The position numbers and the translations under genes are program-made. From positions 5,828,001 to 5,892,000 of the forward strand of contig OZ242031.1 in the NCBI GenBank assembly GCA_965205045.1: a stretch of 64,000 nucleotides of DNA. The letters run 5' to 3'. The first letter of the stretch is position 1. Each line of letters begins with the position of its first letter. Under the pieces are notes generated by a model that was given only the letters and a program-made list of their open reading frames with translations, was not told the origin of the DNA and searched no databases. The DNA is from UBA6522 sp965205045. Lineage in GTDB: Bacteria; Pseudomonadota; Gammaproteobacteria; Steroidobacterales; Rariloculaceae. This document shows positions 46,726 to 55,278 of the stretch, in pieces.

Positions 46726-47541
46726 TCATCCCGCAACGGTTCGCGCGCAGCGGATCGCCCGACCGGCAATACTCTGCGCAAATTTCGACATCGCCGCACC
46801 GTCCAGACCTTCATCCTCCAGTGCAGCGGCCGCTTCACGGGCATCCGACTCGACCGCGGCGGCGATCTCGGCAACCCGGCGGCGGACCAGCGGCAGGCCC
46901 AGACCGGCTTCGGCTGCAAACAACTCCCAGCCCCGGGGATCCATCTCTTCCAGTGATGCCCGCCTGCCGACCTTCATGGCCAGCCTCGGTGAGAGTTCGG
47001 GCCAGGCGATCGTGTTCAGGAGATCGTACAAGGGCGCAAGGCAAGGGCCGCCCTCGGCGTAAAGCAGGGAGAAATTCTTGCCTTGGGCATCTGCGTTTCC
47101 CGCGATCAGGTTGAAGATCGTCGCGTCGAGCAGTTTGAGCACCTCTACCGCCGGGCGGGCTGCGGTCCGGCGCAGCAGCCCGAAACAATCCCGCAGGGTG
47201 GGGCCGCCTTCGGCGGCGTACTTGCGTTCGGGCCAGATCCCCAGCGCCTGACAGAAATCCTCCTGGTGGATGCGGTGAACGGCGCCCTCCCCCCTGGTCG
47301 CGCGGTCATACCGGCCGACCAGCAGAAACTTGCGGGACTGGACCTCGCGCGGCTCGACCGGCGCCGCCGGCAGGCCGATTCGAGCCGCCAGACGCATGAC
47401 GAAGGCCTCGTTTTCCACCGAATCCGGGAACCGCGGGATCGACGGCTTGAGTATGTGCGTCGTGGCCTGTCCCGGAACCGGCAATGCCACCTCGCCGTCC
47501 ACCATCACCACCGGCAACTTCGACTGCGCCCATGTCAACAT
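46726..47541 (-). CDS. N-terminally truncated HipA-like kinase
   Basis: 271 aa versus about 400-440 for full HipA. ATP lysine in THILKPS, catalytic site in AGNADAQGKNFSLL and metal Asp in PLYDLLNT are conserved. The chain begins at MLTWAQSKLPVVMVDG, which corresponds to the middle of HipA at its regulatory serine loop, so the N-subdomain and the autophosphorylated Ser are gone. No HipB gene lies upstream. Two CCGATCGG-centred palindromes sit before the ATG. It may be a relic or a short HipT-like form. Confidence 0.75.
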   Translation of the reverse strand: MLTWAQSKLPVVMVDGEVALPVPGQATTHILKPSIPRFPDSVENEAFVMRLAARIGLPAAPVEPREVQSRKFLLVGRYDRATRGEGAVHRIHQEDFCQALGIWPERKYAAEGGPTLRDCFGLLRRTAARPAVEVLKLLDATIFNLIAGNADAQGKNFSLLYAEGGPCLAPLYDLLNTIAWPELSPRLAMKVGRRASLEEMDPRGWELFAAEAGLGLPLVRRRVAEIAAAVESDAREAAAALEDEGLDGAAMSKFAQSIAGRAIRCARTVAG

Positions 47542-47549
47542 GTAATTTA

Positions 47550-47608
47550 CCGATCGGGACGATGCTTGCGAACAAACAGAACTTTGAATAAAAATATCCC
47601 GATCGGGA
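47550..47608. promoter_or_regulatory. Pair of palindromes upstream of HipA-like gene
   Basis: TCCCGATCGGGA (47597-47608) is a perfect 12-bp palindrome. A second, half-degenerate copy CCGATCGG (47550-47557) ends nine bases before the HipA ATG. Centres are 49 bp apart with an AT-rich stretch between, the layout of paired repressor operators. Confidence 0.5.
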
Positions 47609-47762
47609 ACACAAACTCAACGAGCGCACCGGAATTCCAGGGGCGCGCTCAGCATTGGTTACTCACCGCCATCGGTAACCGGAAAGCCGAATGGATTTAG
47701 TGCAATCGCGGCGTTAGCATGGTTGTCTGCCCGTCGGCGAATCGAAAATCGAGGCGAATATC

Positions 47763-48326
47763 ATGACCGTTGCGTCACCGCGCGCCACCTATCAGGATGT
47801 GCTTGACGCTCCGCCGCACAAGGTGGCGCAGGTCGTTGATGGCGTGCTTCATATGCAGCCCAGACCGGCCTTGCCCCACGCCGTCGCCGCGGGCGCGCTC
47901 AACACGAACATCGGTTCGCCGTTCGGGTTCGGGCGCGGCGGACCCGGCGGCTGGTGGATTCTTCCGGAACCCGAACTTCACCTCGGAGACGATATCGTCG
48001 TTCCGGACATCGGCGGCTGGCGCAAGGAACGCATGCCGAAGTTTCCGAACCTGGCCTACTGCACGGTCCCGCCCGATTGGGTTTGCGAAGTGCTGTCTCC
48101 ATCGACGCGGAGTCTCGACACGGGGGAAAAGAGGGACATCTATGCCAGGGAGGGTGTCCGCCATCTCTGGCTGGTCGATCCCGACGCACGCGTGCTCGAA
48201 GGCTTCGAATTGCGTGACGGAGGGTGGTTGCTCATGGGGACGCTGACCGACGATGTGCCGGTCTCGCTGCCGCCCTTCGAATCGATCGCGTTCGACCTCG
48301 GCGACCTCTGGTACGCTCCAGAGTAG
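47763..48326 (+). CDS. Uma2-family (DUF820) putative endonuclease
   Basis: 187 aa. The PD-(D/E)XK core of the family is visible: DIVVPDIGGWR, then VCEVLSPSTRSLDTGEKRDI, YAREGVRHLWLVDP. Uma2 proteins are expanded in cyanobacteria and others; cleavage activity is rarely tested. It runs divergently from the HipA-like gene. No signal. Convergent with the cytochrome gene that ends at 48375. Confidence 0.88.
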   Translation: MTVASPRATYQDVLDAPPHKVAQVVDGVLHMQPRPALPHAVAAGALNTNIGSPFGFGRGGPGGWWILPEPELHLGDDIVVPDIGGWRKERMPKFPNLAYCTVPPDWVCEVLSPSTRSLDTGEKRDIYAREGVRHLWLVDPDARVLEGFELRDGGWLLMGTLTDDVPVSLPPFESIAFDLGDLWYAPE

Positions 48327-48374
48327 CGGCGGTCGGCTATCCCGCCGATAAACTTCGATTCCGCGCTTCCCAGC

Positions 48375-49964
48375 CTACGGCAACACAAACGAATCGCTGG
48401 CCAGCGTCACCGCCGAACTCGCCGCCGACTCCTCGTAGTACCCCACAAAGCGATTCGTCTCGAACGCATCGTAATCCCTGAGGTTCTCCGCCCAGCGGAA
48501 ACCGATGGTCTGGAAAAGCAGATCCACCGACACCGTGACCGCGCCGTCCGCCCCGGATACGTCGACCCGGTACTCCACCCGGTCGCCGCCGGCCACGAAA
48601 TCGGCGTCGTCCGCCGCTGCTCCGAGCACCGCGATCTCCCACGAAGCCGTGCTCTTGTCGAAGCCGTTCGGCAACAGGCGGTTGTCCTTGATGTAGCGCG
48701 CCCCTGAGAGCAGCCCCGTGGTGACCTCGCCGTCGACATCCACCATCACCGACTCGTAGATCTGCACCTCGCCGGCGCTGTCGATGGTCGTGTAATGGGG
48801 CTCGAAACGGCTGCCGTCCGCATCGTTGTCATTGCCGACGATGGAGCCGTCCGGTTGCAGCGTCCCCGATTCGAACAGCTTATTGCCCGAGGCGTCGGTA
48901 ACCGCGACCCGCAGCCAGGCGCGTCTCGAAGGATAAGCCGTCGGCAGCTTGTGCCCCGAAAGGCTTTCCACCGCCACGCCCAGTTCCAGCGTCGAGCCGG
49001 CCATGCGCGCCGAGTCCACGCTCACCCTGGCGGTCTCCGACTCGAGAAACTCCCGCGTACTGCGCTGCGACGCTTCCAGTTCCTGGGGCAGCGCCGACAC
49101 GCCCAGCTCGGTTCGATACTTGTTGAGAATCCCCAACATGAAGGCATTGCCGCCGCGGAACACGTGCTGGTTGACCGCGGGCCGCAACAGGCCCAGCACC
49201 GAAGTGATGGGCGCGTCCTCGACCAGTTCGGGCATGTGGCAGCTCTGGCAACTGTCGGTAGTCCGGTAATCGCTGTGGAGCCACTCGTGGTAGGGCACCT
49301 GCTCCGCCAGCATGCCCACTTCTTCGCCCGCTTCGTTGAGCGTTTCGGTGAACAGCGTGTGGCAGGTGGCGCACAGCTCCGATTCCGCCAGGTGCTCGCT
49401 GGTGGTCGGCACGAAATTGGTTGCCGAATTCATCAGCGTCTGGCGCCCGGCATCCACTTCGTGGGGACCGAATATCTGACGCTCGCCCATGGCCAGTGTC
49501 GTATTGATGACGAAACCGCCGGTGAAGCTGGATTCTTCGCCGAAGTTGTCGTCCTGGATCTGGTGACACACCGCGCAGGAAACACCGTCGGCCGCCAGGA
49601 CGTTGTCCCAGGGCGCCAGGTTGGCGAAGACCTCGCCCGTGCCGCCGTTGTTGGCCGAGTGGAAGCGCGCCATGGGCATGTGACACGTCGCGCAGGTGTC
49701 CTCGATCGCCGCCTGGGCCTCGGGATGATCCATGACCTCGCGCCGCACGCCCGCCTGCCAGTAGGGGTCCTTGGCGGAATTCGCCATCATCGAGGCGCGC
49801 CACGTATAGCCGATGGAAATGTCCTGCCCTTCCGGAGACACCACGCCACTGTGGCAGGCGATGCACTGGTGGGAGGTGTGGAAGAAGTCCTGCTCCTGCG
49901 CCGGCAAAAGGCCCGAGAGCATCATCAGCCCGAGTGCCGCCGCGGCCGAACGTAAATTTCGCAT
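48375..49964 (-). CDS. Secreted pentaheme cytochrome c
   Basis: 529 aa from ATG 49964 (MRNLRSAAAALGLMMLSG, ends LPAQEQ); an upstream ATG at 49985 would overlap the previous stop. Five CxxCH sites: CIACH, CATCH, CAVCH, CATCH and CQSCH, with additional His for axial ligation, in the first half. The second half is a beta-rich domain (LELGVAVESLSGHKLPTAYP). This is the layout of cytochrome c554-like or decaheme-related periplasmic electron carriers. It directly follows the cytochrome-beta-barrel gene. Final acceptor or donor is unknown. Confidence 0.9.
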   Translation of the reverse strand: MRNLRSAAAALGLMMLSGLLPAQEQDFFHTSHQCIACHSGVVSPEGQDISIGYTWRASMMANSAKDPYWQAGVRREVMDHPEAQAAIEDTCATCHMPMARFHSANNGGTGEVFANLAPWDNVLAADGVSCAVCHQIQDDNFGEESSFTGGFVINTTLAMGERQIFGPHEVDAGRQTLMNSATNFVPTTSEHLAESELCATCHTLFTETLNEAGEEVGMLAEQVPYHEWLHSDYRTTDSCQSCHMPELVEDAPITSVLGLLRPAVNQHVFRGGNAFMLGILNKYRTELGVSALPQELEASQRSTREFLESETARVSVDSARMAGSTLELGVAVESLSGHKLPTAYPSRRAWLRVAVTDASGNKLFESGTLQPDGSIVGNDNDADGSRFEPHYTTIDSAGEVQIYESVMVDVDGEVTTGLLSGARYIKDNRLLPNGFDKSTASWEIAVLGAAADDADFVAGGDRVEYRVDVSGADGAVTVSVDLLFQTIGFRWAENLRDYDAFETNRFVGYYEESAASSAVTLASDSFVLP

Positions 49965-49978
49965 TTCGTTTCTCACGC

Positions 49979-51103
49979 CTACCATCCTTCCAGCACGCCG
50001 CCGTCAAACCAGTCCCACAACAGGTAGAACACGAACTGCGTCTCGCGACCGGGTTCGTCCTCCGTCGGTATCCGCAGCCCGAAGTTCGCCATGACATGCT
50101 GACGCGTGTTCAGCGTCACCTGGAATTGCGGCACCAGGTCCCACTCGATGTCCCCGCCGCCCCCGAGATCCCTGGAACCGATCACCTCGAACATCGGGGT
50201 CCATGCCCGGCCGAAAGGGCCGCCGGTGGTCCAGGTCCGCCCGAGGAGCGCCCGCAGTTCGGCCTCGTCTTCGAAGCCGCTCTCGGACGGAAACTCCAGC
50301 AACGCCTGCATCTGAAAGAAGGAGTCCGCGGGGAGAAGCTTGCCGTAGGCAAAATAGGGTTCGAACTTGTAGGTGCCCCCGCCGAACCCCAGCGCGTCGT
50401 CGCCCGACGGCACGATCAGCTCCGCGCCGACGCTGTAGATGTTGCCGGTGTCCATGTTGTAGCTGAGGTTGCGCTTCAGCCCGATCTCAAGGTCGCCGGT
50501 GCCGCCCTGGCGGCCCTGCTCCCCGCCGAAATCCGTCACCTGGAACGGCATGGCGATTTCGATCTGGTTCTGCGCACCGAAGCGGTACTCCCAGAGGAAT
50601 TCGTGGATGAAGGTGTTCTGCTCGCCGCCATCCAGCCACGTGGTCAGCACCACTTCGTCTTCCGGATAGGCCTTCTCCGTGAACAGCGCGCGCGGCAGGT
50701 TGAATTCGCCCCGGGGCCAGCGATCGTCCGTACACTGGGTGCGGACGTGGTCCAGGATCGACTGGATCTGTTCCGGCTCCAGCGCGTCGCCGAAGGACGG
50801 CATCATCTGGTCGAAGCCCCGCACCGGCCCGCCGGCGTGGATCACCGCGTACCAGTCCGGGTCCGGTTCCCGGGCCGCAAAATCGCAGTCCGTGAAGTCC
50901 GGCACCACGAGGTCCAGGAACCCGAGCTGCGAGACGCTGTTGCCCGAACCGTCGCCGCCGTGACACGCCGCACAGGCCGTGTGGTACAGCTCCTCCCCGG
51001 TTTCCTGCGCCAGACCGGGTGACAACCCTGCCAGGCTCATCAGTGTCAACTGCAAGAATTTTGCCTTTCGGAATTTGACTCTCATTTTCGCCTGCCAACG
51101 CAA
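49979..51103 (-). CDS. Cytochrome c domain fused to an outer-membrane beta-barrel
   Basis: 374 aa. Signal peptide (AKFLQLTLMSLAGLSPGLAQ), then a class I cytochrome c of about 90 residues with heme motif CAACHGGDGSG and distal Met in MMPSFGDALEP. From about residue 140 onward alternating strands form a barrel of about 230 residues (EFLWEYRFGAQNQIEIAMPF, YSVGAELIVPSGD) ending in aromatic residues LLWDWFDGG...GW. Start may be M1 or M7. The next gene (pentaheme cytochrome) overlaps its end. A heme relay through the outer membrane is a reasonable inference. Confidence 0.85.
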   Translation of the reverse strand: MRWQAKMRVKFRKAKFLQLTLMSLAGLSPGLAQETGEELYHTACAACHGGDGSGNSVSQLGFLDLVVPDFTDCDFAAREPDPDWYAVIHAGGPVRGFDQMMPSFGDALEPEQIQSILDHVRTQCTDDRWPRGEFNLPRALFTEKAYPEDEVVLTTWLDGGEQNTFIHEFLWEYRFGAQNQIEIAMPFQVTDFGGEQGRQGGTGDLEIGLKRNLSYNMDTGNIYSVGAELIVPSGDDALGFGGGTYKFEPYFAYGKLLPADSFFQMQALLEFPSESGFEDEAELRALLGRTWTTGGPFGRAWTPMFEVIGSRDLGGGGDIEWDLVPQFQVTLNTRQHVMANFGLRIPTEDEPGRETQFVFYLLWDWFDGGVLEGW

Positions 51104-51133
51104 ATTGTTTTCATTTCGGAATCCCCAAACTGA

Positions 51134-51157
51134 GAAGGGCAGCTTTCGCTGCCCTTC
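51134..51157. terminator. Perfect hairpin between PepSY and cytochrome genes
   Basis: GAAGGGCAGC and GCTGCCCTTC pair perfectly (10 bp) around TTTC. No strong T tract follows. It lies in the 280-bp gap between the second PepSY gene and the cytochrome-barrel gene and may divide the cluster into two transcription units. Confidence 0.6.
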
Positions 51158-51383
51158 GCTATAACGGATCTGCTAAGTCTCTACATCAGAAATCCCCAAT
51201 GAGGAAAGCACGTTGCAGTTCGCAACAATCTTCGTACGCCACGTTCGGAACCTGTCTTGCTGTCGGGGTCATTTCAATACGCAATCAAACCGGGCCCCCG
51301 GTAACCGGGAGCACTGCAATTGATCGTGAAGGTATCATTCTTCCGGATACGCCGTCTGTCAGCTTAAGAAATCTTATCTGTTG

Positions 51384-52091
51384 CTACAGTACCCCGGCGT
51401 AGTACACGGTGGCCAACAACGTGCTGCCGGCAAGCCCGATGGCCAGCAGCCGCGGGCCCGTGAGCCGCGACCACAGCAACAGTCCGGTGATGGAGAACAC
51501 CACCAGGGCGCCGGAGAACGCGTCGATAATGGCCACCCAGACGGGACCCGTATTGGCGGCCAGGTGGAGGCGGTTGAGCGTCGAAAAGAACCCGCGTTCG
51601 GTGTGCACGACATCGATGTAGCGGTTGCCGTTGACGAAACTGGCCTCGACGACTTCCCTGGCGGAGGCGTAGTAGGCATCAAATCGCAGGGGCTGTTCCA
51701 CCAACCGGTCGCCCAACTCGACGGCGGAAGACCGCGGAGCCGGTCCGCGCCGCTCCCGGGTAGGACCGTTGAGCGCCAGCGACACCTGTACAAAGCGCTC
51801 AAATTCCGCCTGGCTTGCGAACCCGTCGGCAGGCGCGTTGACCTGGAAGCTGGTGATATCCGTCGGCAGCTGCCCGCTCAGGACTGCGCGATGGTTCAGC
51901 GTGATTCCGCTGATGCCGATGATCACGCCCGCCGCCGCACCGGCCATGCCCATCCAGGAATGGGTCCGGCGAATCACGCGCAATGCCTTTTGCGTGTGCA
52001 GGGCGCGGGGAAGGAACGGATGCGCCTTGGGCGGCCGCGTCCTGGTGGCCGTGGATCGCTTGCCGACAGCGTCTGCCGTAGTTGAAACCAC
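51384..52091 (-). CDS. PepSY-associated TM protein, second tandem copy
   Basis: 235 aa from GTG 52091, which overlaps the stop of the first copy (TAGTG). Conserved start PPKAHPFLPRALHTQKALRV, then IRRTHSWMGMAGAAAGVIIG helix with HxWxG, a periplasmic part (YIDVVHTERGFFSTLNRLHL) and a C-terminal pair of helices (FSGALVVFSITGLLLWSRL). PepSY-TM proteins are found in iron-reductase and cytochrome systems. Order and sequence show a tandem duplication with the protein at 52091-52873. Confidence 0.87.
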   Translation of the reverse strand: MVSTTADAVGKRSTATRTRPPKAHPFLPRALHTQKALRVIRRTHSWMGMAGAAAGVIIGISGITLNHRAVLSGQLPTDITSFQVNAPADGFASQAEFERFVQVSLALNGPTRERRGPAPRSSAVELGDRLVEQPLRFDAYYASAREVVEASFVNGNRYIDVVHTERGFFSTLNRLHLAANTGPVWVAIIDAFSGALVVFSITGLLLWSRLTGPRLLAIGLAGSTLLATVYYAGVL

Positions 52092-52873
52092 TATGCCCCC
52101 GCCAAGCCGAAATACACCACGGCCAGCAGGCCCGCGCTACCCAGGCCGATGGCCAGCAGACGGGAACCGTCCATGCGGCTCCACAGCAGCACTCCGCTGA
52201 GGGCCAGCACGATGAGCGCGCCGGAGAACGCGTCGCCGAGCAGCGTCCACCCCAACTGCGCGCCGTTGCCCCGGTGCAACCGGTTCATCGTCTCGAAAAA
52301 GCCACGCTCTGTATCGACAATCTGAATGTACTCGTTGCCGGCGACGTAGCGCAGATCCAGGGTGCGTTGCGGCGAAGTAAATTGCGTTATGAAGACCGGT
52401 TGATTGCTTTGCGCACCGACGGCTCCGCCGCCCTGCCGCCCGCCGCTGCCCATGGCGCCCATTGCCGTGGCGCTGGCAGTCTCCTGGCCCTCGGCCGTGC
52501 CGGACTCGGCGAGTGCGACTGTGGGGGGCGCGTTTCGCGGCTGGCGCCATTCGGTCCTCAGGCCCAATTCGGCTTTCACGAAAGCGCCGAGATCGTCGAT
52601 GCTGACAATGGCGGCGCCACTCACCGGAAGCTGCACGACCGTCTGGGTGTCCTCTCCGGTTCGAAATATGTTCGCATGCACCATCGCGATGGTTGTCAGG
52701 CCGAACAGGATTCCCGCCACCGCGCCCCAGATCCCCAGCCAGCCATGGCTGCGGCGCAACCACACCAGGAATATGGGCGTTTGCAACCGCCGGGGCAGGA
52801 ACGGGTGCGCCTTCGGCGGTCGTTTTCGAATAATCCGCTTCCTGGGATTTAGGGCTGGCGTCCCAGCAACCAT
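52091..52873 (-). CDS. PepSY-associated TM protein, first tandem copy
   Basis: 260 aa. Same architecture: RPPKAHPFLPRRLQTPIFLV, WLRRSHGWLGIWGAVAGILF, periplasmic QIVDTERGFFETMNRLHRGN, then FSGALIVLALSGVLLWSRM. The periplasmic domain has an insert ATAMGAMGSGGRQGGGAVG that the other copy lacks. Together with the pentaheme cytochrome and the cytochrome-barrel it may serve transmembrane electron transfer (inference). It starts seven bases after the stop of the secreted 150-aa gene. Confidence 0.87.
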   Translation of the reverse strand: MVAGTPALNPRKRIIRKRPPKAHPFLPRRLQTPIFLVWLRRSHGWLGIWGAVAGILFGLTTIAMVHANIFRTGEDTQTVVQLPVSGAAIVSIDDLGAFVKAELGLRTEWRQPRNAPPTVALAESGTAEGQETASATAMGAMGSGGRQGGGAVGAQSNQPVFITQFTSPQRTLDLRYVAGNEYIQIVDTERGFFETMNRLHRGNGAQLGWTLLGDAFSGALIVLALSGVLLWSRMDGSRLLAIGLGSAGLLAVVYFGLAGA

Positions 52874-52880
52874 CGTTCAA

Positions 52881-53333
52881 TCACTCCCAGGCGATGCACC
52901 GGGCATTGCAGGAAACGGAAGCGTCGGTCCCGTCGCCCTGGGTGGCGTGCACCTGCCACCAGTTGGTGAATTCATCCACCTGGATGCTGCAGGTGGCCAC
53001 ATCCTCCGGGCCATCCATGCCCTCGATCTCCACCTTGGTCAGGAAGCAAAGGGAATTGGACGCGTCGGCCAGCGGTTTCTGGTCGTCGGCGGGCCCGGGG
53101 CGGGGTGAGCCGTCGCGATTGGCGCCGCGCAGCCACGCGTCCTGCTCGGATTCCCCCACGATTACGAACCGTTGACCGCCGCCACCGGCCGCCACTTGCG
53201 CCGCGATCTCGCCGACCTGCGCCTGCAATCCCTCAACGTTCGCGCCGCCAGCGCCCTGTCCCTGTCCTGTGAACAGATAGGTGAGCGCACTTGCGATCAG
53301 CGCGGCGGCAATGGCGGTAATGGCTGACTTCAT
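52881..53333 (-). CDS. Secreted protein of unknown function, first gene of the electron-transfer cluster
   Basis: 150 aa. A hydrophobic N-terminus (MKSAITAIAAALIASALTYL) may be a signal or membrane anchor, followed by TGQGQGAGG and a short coiled coil. The C-terminal 70 residues (LCFLTKVEIEGMDGPEDVAT, CSIQVDEFTNWWQVHATQGD, VSCNARCIAW) contain four cysteines and a beta pattern, likely one small disulfide domain. I do not recognise it. Periplasmic exposure is inferred. Upstream 53334-53536 is a divergent promoter region. Confidence 0.75.
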   Translation of the reverse strand: MKSAITAIAAALIASALTYLFTGQGQGAGGANVEGLQAQVGEIAAQVAAGGGGQRFVIVGESEQDAWLRGANRDGSPRPGPADDQKPLADASNSLCFLTKVEIEGMDGPEDVATCSIQVDEFTNWWQVHATQGDGTDASVSCNARCIAWE

Positions 53334-53536
53334 CTGGGTCTCCCCTGGCGCGCAGTCCGGTTAGTATCACTCTAGCCAGCACCCATGTCCCGATCAACCC
53401 GTTTGCTCCACCGGAGCGCAGCTGTAGACGTTTCTTTGCGCAAGCCGCAATTGTGCCGGCAAACATGCCGCAGGGCATTCCCGTTGCCCATCGAATACGC
53501 TAGACTCGTGGGGTAAATCGGCCATTGGAGATTCTC

Positions 53537-53884
53537 GTGGAATTGAACCGAACCATGGCCCTCGCCGCAATTTTGGGCAGCGGCCTGCTGGCAGGCTGTG
53601 CGGCTCAGCAGGACATGCCCGAGAGCGCCGATGCCCAGCAGGCGAACGCTGCCGAGGCGCCCGATTCCGAGACCTTGCAGGAGATCAGGCTCAACGCCGA
53701 GCAGGTGGCGCTGACGCGCCCCCCGCAGGAATCGGACGTCGTCTGCGAGCGCATCGCGCCCACCGGCTCGCACATTCCCCAGCGGCGGTGCCTGACCCGG
53801 GCGGCCCTGCGCGAAGAAACCGAACAGGCGCAGGAGTGGTTGCGCAGCGACGGCACGCGGGGCGCCATCACCGAGGTACGCTAG
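53537..53884 (+). CDS. Small lipoprotein with CERxxPTGSHIP motif
   Basis: 115 aa from GTG 53537 (GGAGA five bases upstream). Lipobox SGLLAGCAAQ. The C-terminal part carries VVCERIAPTGSHIPQRRCLT, a motif with two Cys seen in several small gammaproteobacterial envelope proteins, followed by a helix. Function unknown. Monocistronic. Confidence 0.75.
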   Translation: MELNRTMALAAILGSGLLAGCAAQQDMPESADAQQANAAEAPDSETLQEIRLNAEQVALTRPPQESDVVCERIAPTGSHIPQRRCLTRAALREETEQAQEWLRSDGTRGAITEVR

Positions 53885-54010
53885 CGCGCCATACGGAAGA
53901 CCGCCAGCCATCCGGCTTGGCCAGATCGAAATGCGCAGCTTGGCTTGCGCAACACCCGGCTGGCTAGTCTATGGCGCGGCTGGCTGCGTATAACGCGTGG
54001 CCGGGCGCGG

Positions 54011-55042
54011 TCAACGCTCCCAGATCTCGCACTCGTACGGCAGCACCTCAAGCCCCGGCACCCACATCCAGTGCGCGGTGCGCACTGTAGGACCCGTCAG
54101 GTTGACCGGATCATGGGCAGTCAGTTCATAGTCCAGCCGGCTGCCGTCCGGAGTGGGCGTGAACCGTTCCACCAACCGCACATCGGGACTCTGCGGCGTG
54201 CCTTCATCGTCAGACAGGTGCCAGTCGACCCGCGTCGTCGTCACGACCAGGGTATCGCCTTCCCACGCGCCCACCGAATAGCCCAGCGGCCCCGCAGGCT
54301 GAGTCGAAGCATCGGGCGCCGGCTCCATGTGTATCGTACGAACGATGTCGTGCTCGTGGCTTCTCAGGGTGAGTTCGGAACCGCCATCCGTGAACTCCAG
54401 CACCGTGGGATGAAACATGGCCCGGGGCATGCCGTCCTGAACGCAGTCGAGGATCGGCTCGTCCGTCAGCACGTCGAAGGCCTCGCGAGCCGCCAGCGCC
54501 GACTCCGTGAGCATTTCCGCCTCGTTATTCGGTGTGCCGCCGCCGCCGAACTCGCCGACACCCCACGCCCAGACGCGGAATATGCCGCTGGCGTCGCGGA
54601 TAGCCTGCTCGCGTGCTGCGTCGTCGATTTCAGTCCTGTTGACTTCCACGCGCTGCTCCGAAAACCGCAGCGGACGGGGCCGCGAACTGCCGGTGAACTC
54701 CTGGCCGTTGGGCAGCAACATGTTCGTCAGGGCCATCTCGTTGGGGCGGCGCCGGGACACGTTGCCCGCAACCCGCACATGATCGCCGACGTTGACGATG
54801 TCGGCAGTCCAGCCGAGCCGCGCGAGCCAGCTCACCGGACCCGACTCCACTTCCCAGATCTCGCCCGACGTGTCCCGCAGCCTGATCCGCACATGCGGAT
54901 TGCGCCAGAAGACTTCCGTTACCGGGCCCTCCAACTCGACGATGTTGTCCATGTCGTATTGGGCGTTGCTGGGGGCGCCATGATGGGCAAGGGCAACGGT
55001 TGACGGGGCCAGCATTACCAACAGGAAGGAAAATCTGCTCAT
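54011..55042 (-). CDS. DUF6152-like secreted protein with C-terminal GAWEGDTLVVTTT domain
   Basis: 343 aa from ATG 55042 (GGAGG five bases upstream; GTG 55048 is the alternative). Signal peptide ends TVALA, then HHGAPSNAQYDMDNIVELEG and PVTEVFWRNPHVRIRLRD. The second half includes GPLGYSVGAWEGDTLVVTTT and RLVERFTPTPDGSRLDYELT. It is a full-length paralogue of the protein at 31768 and ends in the same CEIWER motif (CEMWER there). Divergent from the PQQ dehydrogenase gene. Confidence 0.87.
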   Translation of the reverse strand: MSRFSFLLVMLAPSTVALAHHGAPSNAQYDMDNIVELEGPVTEVFWRNPHVRIRLRDTSGEIWEVESGPVSWLARLGWTADIVNVGDHVRVAGNVSRRRPNEMALTNMLLPNGQEFTGSSRPRPLRFSEQRVEVNRTEIDDAAREQAIRDASGIFRVWAWGVGEFGGGGTPNNEAEMLTESALAAREAFDVLTDEPILDCVQDGMPRAMFHPTVLEFTDGGSELTLRSHEHDIVRTIHMEPAPDASTQPAGPLGYSVGAWEGDTLVVTTTRVDWHLSDDEGTPQSPDVRLVERFTPTPDGSRLDYELTAHDPVNLTGPTVRTAHWMWVPGLEVLPYECEIWER

Positions 55043-55278
55043 TGTCACCTCCGGTCAACAATTTCCGTCACTTTATCAGGCGGACCGTTGCTCATCCATC
55101 CGCGAGTGCGGAGCGACGCGTGCCGGCGGACCATCGCGATCAAGTGCCGCGCCGGTCCCGGTGCTCGCGCGTCTGCTGGCACAGGCCGCCGGTTTGCACG
55201 GAATTCGCCCATGGCGGCCGCAATTGGGTATGCTCCGCTTTCCCGGCGAATTCAGCAGACACCATCAGGGAGCGTATC

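Noticed and set aside
49979..51103. Cyc2-type iron oxidase
   Set aside because: The cytochrome domain is a full class I domain and the barrel is shorter than in Cyc2.
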